Below, one piece after another: positions 13,979 to 24,101 of a DNA stretch of 34,561 nt. The position numbers were made by a program, and so were the translations under genes. This stretch comes from Clostridia bacterium (GTDB lineage Bacteria; Bacillota; Clostridia; Oscillospirales; CAG-382). The DNA lies in assembly GCA_017560145.1 (NCBI GenBank), contig JAFYON010000085.1, positions 1 through 34,561 of the forward strand, read 5' to 3'. A model generated the notes under the pieces. That model did not search any database, was not told the DNA's origin, and saw nothing but the letters and a program-made list of their open reading frames with translations. Numbering within the stretch: the first letter of the stretch is position 1; each line of letters starts with the position of its first letter.

Positions 13979-16522
13979 TTAGTTTTCCTCCCCAACGGTT
14001 TCAACCGCTTCTGCATTGTTTTCGGCTTCAACCGGAGTTTCTTCTGTTTCCTTGCTTTCCGATTCGGTTTCGGGGTCAACAACGGCGAATCTTGCAACCG
14101 TCGAGCCCTCTTCAAGACGCATAACGATTACGCCCGAAGCGCTTCTGCCGTAAACCGGAATTTCGGAGATACGTGTACGGATGATAATACCGCCGTCTGT
14201 AATAAGCATTACCTCTTCGTTTTCACGAACGAGCTTGAGTCCCGCAAGCGAGCCTGTCTTTGCGCTTACGCCGTGACAGATAAGACCTCTGCCGCCGCGG
14301 TGCTGACGCTTGTATTCGCCCGTAAAGCTGCGCTTACCGAATCCGTTTTCGGTAATTGTAAGAATATAAAGCTCGTTATCGTCGCTTCCCTCGGGGATAA
14401 TGCCTGCGCCGACAACGTAATCGCCCTCATCAAGCGTAACCGCACGTACACCGCGCGCGTGTCTGCCCATTTCACGAACGTCATGCTCGGTAAAGCGGAT
14501 CGAGATACCGCGGTTTGTCGCAACGATAATATCGTCGTCACCGTTCGAACGGAGAACGTAAAGCAGCTGATCGCCCTCGTCAAGAGTGATCGCGTAAAGA
14601 CCGTTCTGACGCTTTGTCTTATACGCCATAAGGTTAATACGCTTAACAACGCCCAATTTAGTAACGAGAACAAGGTTTTGATCCTCGGTAAACTCGGTCA
14701 CGGGCACGATAGCAGTGATCTTTTCATCGCTGTCGAGCGATAAAAGGTTTACAAGGTTTGTACCCTTTGCGGTACGTGCGCTTTCGGGAATTTCATAGCA
14801 CTTCTTGATGTAAACCTTACCCGTATTCGAGAACATAAGCAAGAAATCGTGGCTGTGAGAGATAATAACGTCCTCCACAAAGTCCTCTTCTCTCGTGCCC
14901 ATTGCGGTTATACCCTTACCGCCTCTGCGCTGTGCCTGATAGGTATCACTGGGCAAACGCTTAACGTAGCCCGCGCGTGTTGCGGTGATAACGCAGGTTT
15001 CACGCTCGATAAGGTCCTCGATAAGAATATCGTTTTCGGCTTCGACGATGTCGGTACGTCTTTCGTCGCCGTATTTGTTCTTGATATATTCAAGGTCTTC
15101 CTTGATGATCGCTTCGATCTTGGTTTCGTCGGCAAGAATTTCCTTAAGCTCCTTGATAAGGTTGTAAAGGAATGCCAAACGGTCTTCGATCTTCTGTCTT
15201 TCCATGCCCGAAAGCTTACCGAGAGTCATATCTACGATAGCCTGTGCCTGAGCCTCGGAAAGTCCAAAGCGCTCCATAAGATTTGCCTTCGCATCGGCAA
15301 TGTTTGCGCTTGCGCGGATTATCGAAATAACCTCGTCGATATTGTCGATTGCGATCTTATAGCCCTCAAAAATGTGTGCCTCGTGCTCTGCCTTTGCAAG
15401 GTCGAATCTTACTCTGCGGGTAACGACCTCCTTGCGGTGGTTAAGGTAGTGTGTAAGCACTTCCTTGAGGTTAAGCAGCTTGGGCACGCCGTTTACGAGC
15501 GCAACCATATTCACCGCGCAGGTATCCTGCATCTGGGTGTATTTGTAAAGAAGGTTAAGAACGATCTGCGCGTTTGCATCCTTTTTAATATCGATAACGA
15601 TACGCATACCCGCCTTACCCGATTCGTTACGGATATCGGAAATGCCCTCGATACGCTTGTTCTTTACAAGCTCTACCATGCTGTCGAGAAGCATCGAGCG
15701 GTTGACCTGATAAGGAATTTCGGTGACGATAATGCTCGTTCTGCCGTTTTTCTCCTCGAAATGCGCCTTAGCGCGCACGCGGACCTTACCTCTGCCGGTC
15801 ATATATGCCTCATAGATGCCGCTTGTGCCGTAGATCGTACCGTAGGTCGGGAAATCGGGACCCTTGATATACTGCATAAGCTCAACTATCGAGCAATCGG
15901 GATTATCGATAAGATATTCGGTCGCCTCGATTACCTCACGCATATTGTGCGTGGGAATGTTGGTTGCCATACCAACCGCGATACCAACGCTGCCGTTTAC
16001 CAAAAGGTTGGGGAAGCGCGAAGGAAGCACGACAGGCTCCTTGCGCATATTATCGAAGTTGGGAACGAAGTCAACAACGTCCTTTTCGATATCCTCCATA
16101 AGCTCGTCGGCGATTCTTGCCATTCTCGCTTCGGTATAACGGTATGCCGCAGGGGGGTCACCGTCGATGTTACCGAAGTTACCGTGCTTATCGATAAGCG
16201 GATAACGGATCGAGAAATCCTGACCAAGACGAACCATTGCATCGTAAACCGATGCGTCGCCGTGAGGATGGTAACGGCCAAGCACGTTACCGACGGTCGT
16301 TGCCGACTTACGGAAGGGCTTGTCATAGGTCAATCTGTCCTCATACATCGCGTAAAGGATACGTCTGTGTACCGGCTTCATACCGTCGCGTACGTCGGGC
16401 AAAGCACGGCCGACGATAACGCTCATCGCATAGTCGATATAACAGCTTTTAATTTCGTTTTCTATTCCGATATTGTGAATAACCTGTTCTTCGTGGTTAC
16501 TGTAATCGTATTCGTGTGCCAT
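13979..16522 (-). CDS. gyrA: DNA gyrase subunit A
   Basis: This 847-residue subunit cleaves and rejoins DNA in the A2B2 gyrase that introduces negative supercoils. The N-terminal breakage-reunion domain has 'YAMSVIVGRALPDVRDGMKP', 'GRYHPHGDASVYDAMV' and the active-site tyrosine Y129 in 'AAYRYTEARM'. The C-terminal beta-pinwheel begins after about residue 510 and holds the GyrA box 'QRRGGKG'. An acidic Glu-rich tail ends the protein. At the position of E. coli Ser83 this protein has Ala90, with Ser91 and Asp94 following, which is the mycobacterial-type arrangement. The ATG at 16522 has no strong ribosome binding site nearby. It follows gyrB by 143 bases, and a phosphopantetheinyl transferase gene follows with no gap. 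Confidence 0.98.
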   Translation of the reverse strand: MAHEYDYSNHEEQVIHNIGIENEIKSCYIDYAMSVIVGRALPDVRDGMKPVHRRILYAMYEDRLTYDKPFRKSATTVGNVLGRYHPHGDASVYDAMVRLGQDFSIRYPLIDKHGNFGNIDGDPPAAYRYTEARMARIADELMEDIEKDVVDFVPNFDNMRKEPVVLPSRFPNLLVNGSVGIAVGMATNIPTHNMREVIEATEYLIDNPDCSIVELMQYIKGPDFPTYGTIYGTSGIYEAYMTGRGKVRVRAKAHFEEKNGRTSIIVTEIPYQVNRSMLLDSMVELVKNKRIEGISDIRNESGKAGMRIVIDIKKDANAQIVLNLLYKYTQMQDTCAVNMVALVNGVPKLLNLKEVLTHYLNHRKEVVTRRVRFDLAKAEHEAHIFEGYKIAIDNIDEVISIIRASANIADAKANLMERFGLSEAQAQAIVDMTLGKLSGMERQKIEDRLAFLYNLIKELKEILADETKIEAIIKEDLEYIKNKYGDERRTDIVEAENDILIEDLIERETCVITATRAGYVKRLPSDTYQAQRRGGKGITAMGTREEDFVEDVIISHSHDFLLMFSNTGKVYIKKCYEIPESARTAKGTNLVNLLSLDSDEKITAIVPVTEFTEDQNLVLVTKLGVVKRINLMAYKTKRQNGLYAITLDEGDQLLYVLRSNGDDDIIVATNRGISIRFTEHDVREMGRHARGVRAVTLDEGDYVVGAGIIPEGSDDNELYILTITENGFGKRSFTGEYKRQHRGGRGLICHGVSAKTGSLAGLKLVRENEEVMLITDGGIIIRTRISEIPVYGRSASGVIVMRLEEGSTVARFAVVDPETESESKETEETPVEAENNAEAVETVGEEN

Positions 16523-16665
16523 ATTTATTCAGTTCTGCGGTAACGCTCGGTTAAATAAGCCTAACGTGTCCCCCGCGTGAACGTTCTCCTTTGCTTTATT
16601 AAATAACGCAAAATTAACTTGTTTTCAAAAAACCGTGTGTTTTTCAATGGAGAGCGATAGCTCTC
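16523..16665 (-). other. gyrB-gyrA intergenic region with a stop-adjacent hairpin
   Basis: These 143 bases carry no gene. A GAGAGC/GCTCTC hairpin (16650-16665) starts directly after the gyrB stop codon and is followed by CCATTGAAAA. This matches the module seen after the CDF stop and at 453-479, so repeat-derived DNA appears to have entered here too. No U-tract follows, so gyrA may still be read from the gyrB transcript. Confidence 0.5.
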
Positions 16666-18588
<1,923 letters not shown>

Positions 18589-18682
18589 TCACCGCGGCTT
18601 TCCCTTTTTCGGTTAAAAACCGCTCTCCTTTTCTTATTTTCCGAATTTTTAATTCGGTAAGATGGATTCTTTATAAAATCGG

Positions 18683-18961
18683 TTATTTTTTAATCCACAA
18701 CGGCTTTATTTCGTTATTAAGCCGTTTTTTAATGCTGTCTACCGAAATTCCGCTGATATAAACGGTATCGGTAAATTCTCCGTCACAGAGTATAAAGCTT
18801 TTCGGCAGGTCGTTTGAAACGCTCACAACGCCGTGCTCGTCCTCTTTTCTTTTGAAAAGCTCCTTCGTAGCCAAAGAAATACTTGCGCTTTCAATGTCGA
18901 AAATGCCGATTATTTCATTTTTATCAATGCTTTCGCCCTTTTCAAGCTGAAGATATCTCAT
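18683..18961 (-). CDS. remB: RemB-like regulator (DUF370 family)
   Basis: This 92-residue protein matches the RemB/YaaB family, located between recF and gyrB in Bacillus subtilis, exactly as here. RemB there helps activate matrix genes together with RemA-type DNA-binding proteins. The start 'MRYLQLEKGESIDKNEIIGI' and the segment 'FILCDGEFTDTVYISGISVDSIKKR' are the recognisable family parts. The frame is open further upstream into recF, but ATG 18961 is chosen because GGAGAT lies 6 bases before it and family members begin here. The start is 20 bases after the recF stop. The role in this organism is inferred only from family and synteny. Confidence 0.88.
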   Translation of the reverse strand: MRYLQLEKGESIDKNEIIGIFDIESASISLATKELFKRKEDEHGVVSVSNDLPKSFILCDGEFTDTVYISGISVDSIKKRLNNEIKPLWIKK

Positions 18962-18980
18962 TTTTATCTCCGAAAAAACT

Positions 18981-20060
18981 TTACTGAAAAATCTTTCCCT
19001 CGCGTACGAAGATCTTACCCTCGGTATCGAAAATTTCGCTTTCACAGCCGGTTATAATAACCTGTCTGTCGGTAATACGCGAAAGTATATATTCCTTTCT
19101 GTCCTTGTCAAGCTCAGAAAGTATATCGTCAAGCAGAAACACGGGATATTCGCCCGTAAGCTTCGCCGAAAGCTCACCCTCTGCAAGCTTCAATGCCAAA
19201 ACCGCGCTTCTTTGCTGACCCTGAGAGCCATACATCCTTGCGCTTTTTTTGTTTATGACAACCGAAAAATCATCCTTATGCGCACCGTAGTGAGCCAAAA
19301 AGTGATCCTTTTCGTATTGCATTTTTTCTGCAAAAAGCGAAATATATTTTTCCTTTATTTCTTCCTGCGTTTCCAAATCCCCCGCCTGAGTCTGATAGCT
19401 CAGGGTAAGCTCTTCCTTTCCTCCCGACATATCGGCAAGGAAAATTTTTGCTTCTCTTTCAAGACGGTTGATATATTTACGTCTGTTAACGGTAATCGTG
19501 CCTGCCAATGCGGCAAGCTTTTCGTTGTAAACCTCCAAAAGCTCGTCAATAACGTTGCCGCGCTTTAAAAGTGCGTTTTTCTGCGCGAGCACACGGTTAT
19601 ATTCCGAAAGCGTCGAGGCATAACGCGGAAACGACTGGCTTATCGCAAGATCCAAAAACCTTCTTCGGTTTTCGGGCGAGCCCTTTACAAGGCTTAAGTG
19701 GTCGGGAGTGAATATTACGGCACGGAATCTTCCGATATATTCGGTCATCCGAAGCGGAGCGCTTTCGCCGATCTTTATAACCCGTCTTCCGCTCTTTGAA
19801 AGCGTTGCTGACATTTTCGTTTTTGCGTTGTTTCCGAAAAAGCGCATCGCAATGCTTCCCTTATCGTTCCCGAAGGTGATAAGCTCGCGGTCTTTGCAGT
19901 TGCGGAAGCTTTTGCCTGCCGCAAAATAGAATATTGCTTCAAGAATATTCGTTTTTCCTGCCGCATTTGCACCGCAAATAACGTTTACGCCCTTTGAAAA
20001 CTCAATTTCACTGTCAACTGCGTTGCGGAAATTTTTTAAAGATAAATGCTCTACGTGCAT
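18981..20060 (-). CDS. recF: DNA replication and repair protein RecF
   Basis: This 359-residue SMC-like ATPase binds gapped DNA and helps load RecA during recombinational repair and replication restart. It shows the Walker A 'CGANAAGKTNILEAI' near residue 30, 'GSPENRRRFLDLAISQS', the ABC-type signature 'YGSQGQQRSAVLALKLAE' and the Walker B/D-loop 'PVFLLDDILSELD'. Length is typical. It begins 9 bases after the dnaN stop and is followed by remB. The small S4-domain gene yaaA, found between dnaN and recF in Bacillus, is absent here. Confidence 0.97.
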   Translation of the reverse strand: MHVEHLSLKNFRNAVDSEIEFSKGVNVICGANAAGKTNILEAIFYFAAGKSFRNCKDRELITFGNDKGSIAMRFFGNNAKTKMSATLSKSGRRVIKIGESAPLRMTEYIGRFRAVIFTPDHLSLVKGSPENRRRFLDLAISQSFPRYASTLSEYNRVLAQKNALLKRGNVIDELLEVYNEKLAALAGTITVNRRKYINRLEREAKIFLADMSGGKEELTLSYQTQAGDLETQEEIKEKYISLFAEKMQYEKDHFLAHYGAHKDDFSVVINKKSARMYGSQGQQRSAVLALKLAEGELSAKLTGEYPVFLLDDILSELDKDRKEYILSRITDRQVIITGCESEIFDTEGKIFVREGKIFQ

Positions 20061-20069
20061 GCTTTAAAA

Positions 20070-21188
20070 TCAGTCCTTCAATTTGCAAGGCAAAACGAGA
20101 TAGATGTAATTGCTGTTTTCGTCCTTTTCGGCAGGCTCTATCATCATGCTCATCAAGGGAGTAGAAAGCGAAGCCACGATCTTTTCGTCCTTGCAAGCGC
20201 GCAATGCATCCAAAAGATAACGGTTGTTAAAGCCGATCTCTATATCGTCGCCGTCCTTTTTGATTCTGATATTATCGTTTACGCTGCCGTACTGAGTGTT
20301 ACAGGATATGTTAAGGCTGTTGTCTTCGAATTTGCATCTGAGAGGAGTTCTGAGCTTTTCATCAACAAGCAAGCTTGCTCTTTCAGCCGATTCGATAAAT
20401 TCTGCTCTGCTGATGGTCGCAAAAATGCGGTTCGAGCTCGGTAACGCACGTCTGTAATCGAGATATTCACCCTCGAGCAAGCGCGAGAAGAATACGGTAT
20501 TGTCGATCTTGAAGATAATGTATTTCGCGGTGAATTCAACTCTCAAGGGCTCGTCGCTGTCGTCAAGAAGCTTCGAAAGGTCGTTAAGCGCCTTGCCGGG
20601 TACGACGAACGAAAATCTGTTGTCGTTCTTGAATACGCAATTTTTTTCCTCACGCATTGCAAGACGGAAATTATCGAGCGCAACAACGGTAAGAGTTCTG
20701 TTTTCGATCATAAAGAGCTCACCGGTGAGAATGGGTCTTGCTTCGGACTGTGCAACCGCAAAAACGGTACTGCTGATAATGTCCTTCATAAGCGAGCGCG
20801 AGATTTCAAACGCGTTGTCGCCGCCCAATTCGGGTAATCCGGGGAAAACCTCGGCGGTAACACCGTGGATCGAGAAATCACTGGTGCCGCCGGTGATGCG
20901 GACCATATTTCTGTCGTCGGATTCAATGCAGATATCGCAATCGGGAAAATTGCGAACGATAGACGTTATCTTTTGAGCATTGATAATAACCGAGCCTTCC
21001 TGCATGGGAGTAACGTTGCCCATTGTACGAACGCCCTTTTCAAGGTCGTAACCGCAAACTGTAAGCACGTCGTCCTTAAGCGTAAAGAGCAAGCCCTCAA
21101 GTGCAGGGAGAGTGGTTTTGTTTGAAGCGGCGGTAGCCGCAGGCAATATAAGCGAAAGTAATGTCTTTTTGTCCGCAATAAATTTCAT
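20070..21188 (-). CDS. dnaN: DNA polymerase III beta sliding clamp
   Basis: This 372-residue protein forms the dimeric ring clamp that tethers polymerase III to DNA. The three repeated clamp folds are spread along the chain, with typical stretches 'MKFIADKKTLLSLILPAA', 'LPALEGLLFTLKDD', 'SEARPILTGELF' and the C-terminal 'SPLMSMMIEPAEKDENSNYIYLVLPCKLKD'-type ending. ATG 21188 is chosen over an in-frame start six codons earlier because GAAGGA precedes it at good distance. A 7-bp inverted repeat TTCGCAC/GTGCGAA (21200-21229) overlaps the ribosome-binding region and could form a leader hairpin. A zinc-ribbon gene lies between dnaN and dnaA, so the usual dnaA-dnaN operon is interrupted. Confidence 0.97.
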   Translation of the reverse strand: MKFIADKKTLLSLILPAATAASNKTTLPALEGLLFTLKDDVLTVCGYDLEKGVRTMGNVTPMQEGSVIINAQKITSIVRNFPDCDICIESDDRNMVRITGGTSDFSIHGVTAEVFPGLPELGGDNAFEISRSLMKDIISSTVFAVAQSEARPILTGELFMIENRTLTVVALDNFRLAMREEKNCVFKNDNRFSFVVPGKALNDLSKLLDDSDEPLRVEFTAKYIIFKIDNTVFFSRLLEGEYLDYRRALPSSNRIFATISRAEFIESAERASLLVDEKLRTPLRCKFEDNSLNISCNTQYGSVNDNIRIKKDGDDIEIGFNNRYLLDALRACKDEKIVASLSTPLMSMMIEPAEKDENSNYIYLVLPCKLKD

Positions 21189-21265
21189 TTGAAATATCCT
21201 TCGCACCGATTTTTGTTTTTTCGTGCGAATTTTCCTTTCATTAAGTTAAATGTTCTTCTCTTTAT

Positions 21266-22315
21266 CTATTCAACGTGTCTGAGATTACTGTAATTTACAC
21301 CTGCATAAAACAGATCCAAATATCCGTTTTCATCAATAATACATTCGGTAAGAGTTCCGTGACTGCCAATATCGCCGTTGAAAACGAATTCCGATTCATC
21401 CATTCTGTCGTAAACGTAAAAGTTTTTCTCGTCAAGGGCAAGATAACGGTTTTTGTCACCCTTGAAGGTTATATATTCCTCATCGATTGCAAACGAATCT
21501 GTGCCCTTACGCCAAAATCCCGAAAGTGCTTCATTCGGCATAATTTTTTGACTGCTGCTATGGAAAAGGATGATATATTTATTGTTGTATTTTATAGCTA
21601 TTTGATTTTTTCTGTAATCGGTGAAAATTCCAAGCTCCTCGCCCTCGCCGATATCAAGCACGTCCTTTGCGTTGCTTAAGTCGCTTACAAACCTAACCTT
21701 GCTTTCAAAGTTCACAACGCTGCCGCCCTTGTTGGTAACCACAAGCTTTGCTCTGCCGTCAAGCTTCAACAAAAGCTCATAGCTTCCGTTATCGGTAGAA
21801 AGCGTCCACTGACCGTTTGAAATACCGCTGTCGCCGAAAACAATACCGTCGGGCTCGCTTTCCTCAACGCTCGTTTCATCGATCCCGTAATCGCTTTCCG
21901 CGTCACTCTCTATAACGAAAGAAACGCCTGCGCCTTCGTTTGTCTGTGAATCTTCCTCGCTGCTTTCTTCACCGAATATATCGTCTTTGAAAACAAAAGC
22001 GAGAATACCCAAAGCAACGATCAATAAAGCAACAATGCAGATGATCAACGGTAAAGCAATGCTTTTCTTATTTTTTACCTTGACCTCTTCCTTTTTAAAG
22101 GTTTCCTGCTTTGTTTCCTTAGGTATATATACAGTTTGTTGAAGCTGTGAACCGCCGTCTTCACCGTTATAAATAGGCATATCAGCCGTTTCGTTATAAT
22201 TCGGCAGATTTTCAGGTTCCTTTACTGCTTCCTTTTTTTCTTCGATCCGATTACCGCATTTTCCGCAAAATTTTGCGTCATCAGGCAACTCGTTTCCGCA
22301 TTTTCCGCAAAACAT
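21266..22315 (-). CDS. Zinc-ribbon, single-pass membrane protein of unknown function
   Basis: This 349-residue protein starts with a zinc-ribbon: Cys3, Cys6, Cys17 and Cys20 in 'FCGKCGNELPDDAKFCGKCG'. A charged linker, one membrane helix (about residues 86-109, 'LPLIICIVALLIVALGIL') and a long extracytoplasmic part follow. The outer part has an acidic Glu/Ser stretch (about 113-160), then a beta-rich region ('GQWTLSTDNGSYELLLKLDG', 'YIILFHSSS', 'YVYDRMDESEFVF'). It lies between dnaA and dnaN, read in the same direction. Zinc-ribbon membrane proteins are common in Clostridia, but I do not recognise the C-terminal domain. It may be a simple insertion with no replication role. Confidence 0.8.
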   Translation of the reverse strand: MFCGKCGNELPDDAKFCGKCGNRIEEKKEAVKEPENLPNYNETADMPIYNGEDGGSQLQQTVYIPKETKQETFKKEEVKVKNKKSIALPLIICIVALLIVALGILAFVFKDDIFGEESSEEDSQTNEGAGVSFVIESDAESDYGIDETSVEESEPDGIVFGDSGISNGQWTLSTDNGSYELLLKLDGRAKLVVTNKGGSVVNFESKVRFVSDLSNAKDVLDIGEGEELGIFTDYRKNQIAIKYNNKYIILFHSSSQKIMPNEALSGFWRKGTDSFAIDEEYITFKGDKNRYLALDEKNFYVYDRMDESEFVFNGDIGSHGTLTECIIDENGYLDLFYAGVNYSNLRHVE

Positions 22316-22552
22316 ACTAAAGGCTTTCCTTTTTATAGAACGTCAAATATTTTTAAAATCAACATCTTTCCACATATTATAACAAGCTTTCCACATACAG
22401 AATCACAACATGTCCACTCGCTGATTTTTGCTTAGTGCTTGTCCCATAGCGGATTTACAAAATTTCCACAAATCCACCCGGACTACAACAACAATAAATA
22501 CAAATAAATAATCATAAAATATGATTAATAAGTGTTTTGTACGTCTTTGCCG
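22316..22552. other. Candidate oriC part 1: TTTCCACA boxes and AT-rich stretch downstream of dnaA
   Basis: This 237-bp gap holds TTTCCACA at 22367-22374, 22388-22395 and 22463-22470, all in the same orientation; the first two are 21 bases apart, about two helical turns. They are near-matches to the DnaA box TTATCCACA. An AT-rich tract (about 22485-22535) adjoins and could be the unwinding element. Bacillus subtilis has DnaA boxes on both sides of dnaA with the unwinding site downstream, which this resembles. Function is inferred from position and motifs. Confidence 0.55.
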
Positions 22553-23875
22553 TTATGAATGAAGCTCGTTAATAACGTTTTCTATCTCACGCTCGAATGC
22601 GGGCTCGTTTTGCATCTTACGCTCGATAAAGCTTATTGAATTTATAACAGTTGTATGGTCCTTTTTATTAAACAGCTTTGCGATCGACTTTTGTGAAAGC
22701 TTCGTCGTTTTTCTGATAAGATAAATAGCGTAATGTCTTGCCGCAATAATTTCGGCGTTTCTTCTTGCGCTCTTCATTTCATCTACCTTAACACCGTAAC
22801 GCTTTTCCGCAAAAGCAAAGATCTTTTCAATTATGGATTCTTCGCTTTTTGCGTTTGCAAAGAAATCGGTAAGCTCTTCCTTTGCCATATTGTAATCGCA
22901 TTTTTCACCGGTGATAAGCGAATGTGCCTTGAGCTTTTTAAGTGCGCCCTCGATCTGACGGACGTTTGTTGTAATATTGTCGGCAAGGAAATAAAGTATC
23001 TTCATATCAAGATCAAGATTGAAGTCCAATGCCTTGCGCTTGAATATTGCCATACGAAGCTCAAAATCGGGCGGCTGAATATCTGCAACCAAGCCCATAA
23101 CGAAGCGGCTCTTTAATCTGTCCTCAAGATTGTCGATATCCTTAGGTGCACAGTCGGATGCAAGAATGATCTGCTTGTTCATCTTGAAGAGAGTATCGAA
23201 GGTGTGGAAGAATTCCTCCTGCACCGCCATTTTACCTGCAATAAACTGAATATCGTCGACAAGTAAAACGTCAACCGTTCTGTATTTATCACGAAATGCC
23301 ATCGTTGTCTTTTTTGCAAGCGATTCGATAAGGTCAATTGTGAATTCCTCACCGGTAACGTAAAGTATCTTCGAATCGGGATGGCTTGCACGGATATCGT
23401 TTACTATTGCAAACAAAAGGTGGGTTTTGCCCAAGCCCGAGGGACCGTAAAGGAACAGAGGGTTATTAAGCTGTGCAGGATGCTTTGCAACCGCAAGCGA
23501 TGCCGAATGAGCAAGCTTGTTTGTTTCGCCGACAACGAAATTTTCAAAGGTATATGCAGGATTGAATCGGGTATCGTAAGCCGAATCGATCTTTTCACCG
23601 AATTCCTCAATAAGCTCGGCTTCTTCCTCGTCGGAGATAATTTTAAGATCGGTTTCAAAGCCGATGATATTTGAAAATACCTGCTTGAGGATCGGATAAT
23701 ATTGCTCGGAAACAAAGCTCTTTCTTCCTGCGGGCAACGAAATTGTAACGCAAGAGCCGTCAACCGCAACAACGCGCATTGGGTCAAACCAAAGAGTCAT
23801 CGTGGGCTGAGAAAAGCTTTTGCTTAATTCCTCAAGCGCAAAAAGTTTTATTTGCTTCAATTCGTTATCGGTCAT
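22553..23875 (-). CDS. dnaA: Chromosomal replication initiator DnaA
   Basis: This 440-residue AAA+ protein binds DnaA boxes at oriC and opens the duplex. Domain I lies at residues 1-80, followed by a short linker. The AAA+ domain has Walker A 'YGPSGLGKTHLLFAI', Walker B 'VDVLLVDDIQFIAGK' and sensor parts 'NLEDRLKSRFVMGL'. The C-terminal helix-turn-helix domain IV has 'DHTTVINSISFIERK'. Length is typical for Firmicutes. The ATG at 23875 follows AGGGAAGTG. A possible promoter lies at 23938-23966, with a TTTTCCACA box between it and the start, suggesting autoregulation. It heads the minus-strand replication block. Confidence 0.98.
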   Translation of the reverse strand: MTDNELKQIKLFALEELSKSFSQPTMTLWFDPMRVVAVDGSCVTISLPAGRKSFVSEQYYPILKQVFSNIIGFETDLKIISDEEEAELIEEFGEKIDSAYDTRFNPAYTFENFVVGETNKLAHSASLAVAKHPAQLNNPLFLYGPSGLGKTHLLFAIVNDIRASHPDSKILYVTGEEFTIDLIESLAKKTTMAFRDKYRTVDVLLVDDIQFIAGKMAVQEEFFHTFDTLFKMNKQIILASDCAPKDIDNLEDRLKSRFVMGLVADIQPPDFELRMAIFKRKALDFNLDLDMKILYFLADNITTNVRQIEGALKKLKAHSLITGEKCDYNMAKEELTDFFANAKSEESIIEKIFAFAEKRYGVKVDEMKSARRNAEIIAARHYAIYLIRKTTKLSQKSIAKLFNKKDHTTVINSISFIERKMQNEPAFEREIENVINELHS

Positions 23876-23912
23876 ATTTTCACTTCCCTGCTTTTATATT
23901 TTTAGGGTATAG

Positions 23913-24032
23913 TTTTCCACATATGGTTATTCAGTTAATTATAACACACTCTTTTTCAAAAGTAAACCCCTTTATATATATTTGTTACGTAACATATATA
24001 ATATATATTCCTTATTATATATACTTTTTTTA
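23913..24032. other. Candidate oriC part 2: DnaA-like box and AT-rich region upstream of dnaA
   Basis: TTTTCCACA at 23913-23921 differs from TTATCCACA at one position. A very AT-rich stretch (about 23970-24032) contains a 12-bp palindrome TGTTACGTAACA (23983-23994). Divergent transcription of dnaA and the next gene starts here, as expected at an origin. Only one good box is visible on this side. Confidence 0.45.
23938..23966 (-). promoter_or_regulatory. Possible dnaA promoter
   Basis: On the minus strand TTTACT (23966-23961) and TATAAT (23943-23938) are 17 bases apart. The -35 is weak. A DnaA-like box lies just downstream, between promoter and start codon. Confidence 0.5.
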
Positions 24033-24038
24033 TTGAAC

Positions 24039-24067
24039 TTGACATAAAGAGGTTTATAGACTATAAT
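24039..24067 (+). promoter_or_regulatory. Consensus sigma-A promoter for the membrane glycosyltransferase-like gene
   Basis: TTGACA (24039-24044) and TATAAT (24062-24067) are exactly 17 bases apart, a perfect match to the consensus. The ATG lies about 35 bases downstream. Confidence 0.85.
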
Positions 24068-24101
24068 CAAGACGTAATTAAAAGTAATCGGGGTGTATTT
24101 T

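Noticed and set aside
14849..16543. 564-codon open frame antisense to gyrA, and a similar 416-codon one antisense to gyrB (16936-18186)
   Set aside because: Both are shadows caused by codon bias in the gyrase genes. The translated products are Cys/His/Asn-rich with no recognisable domain.
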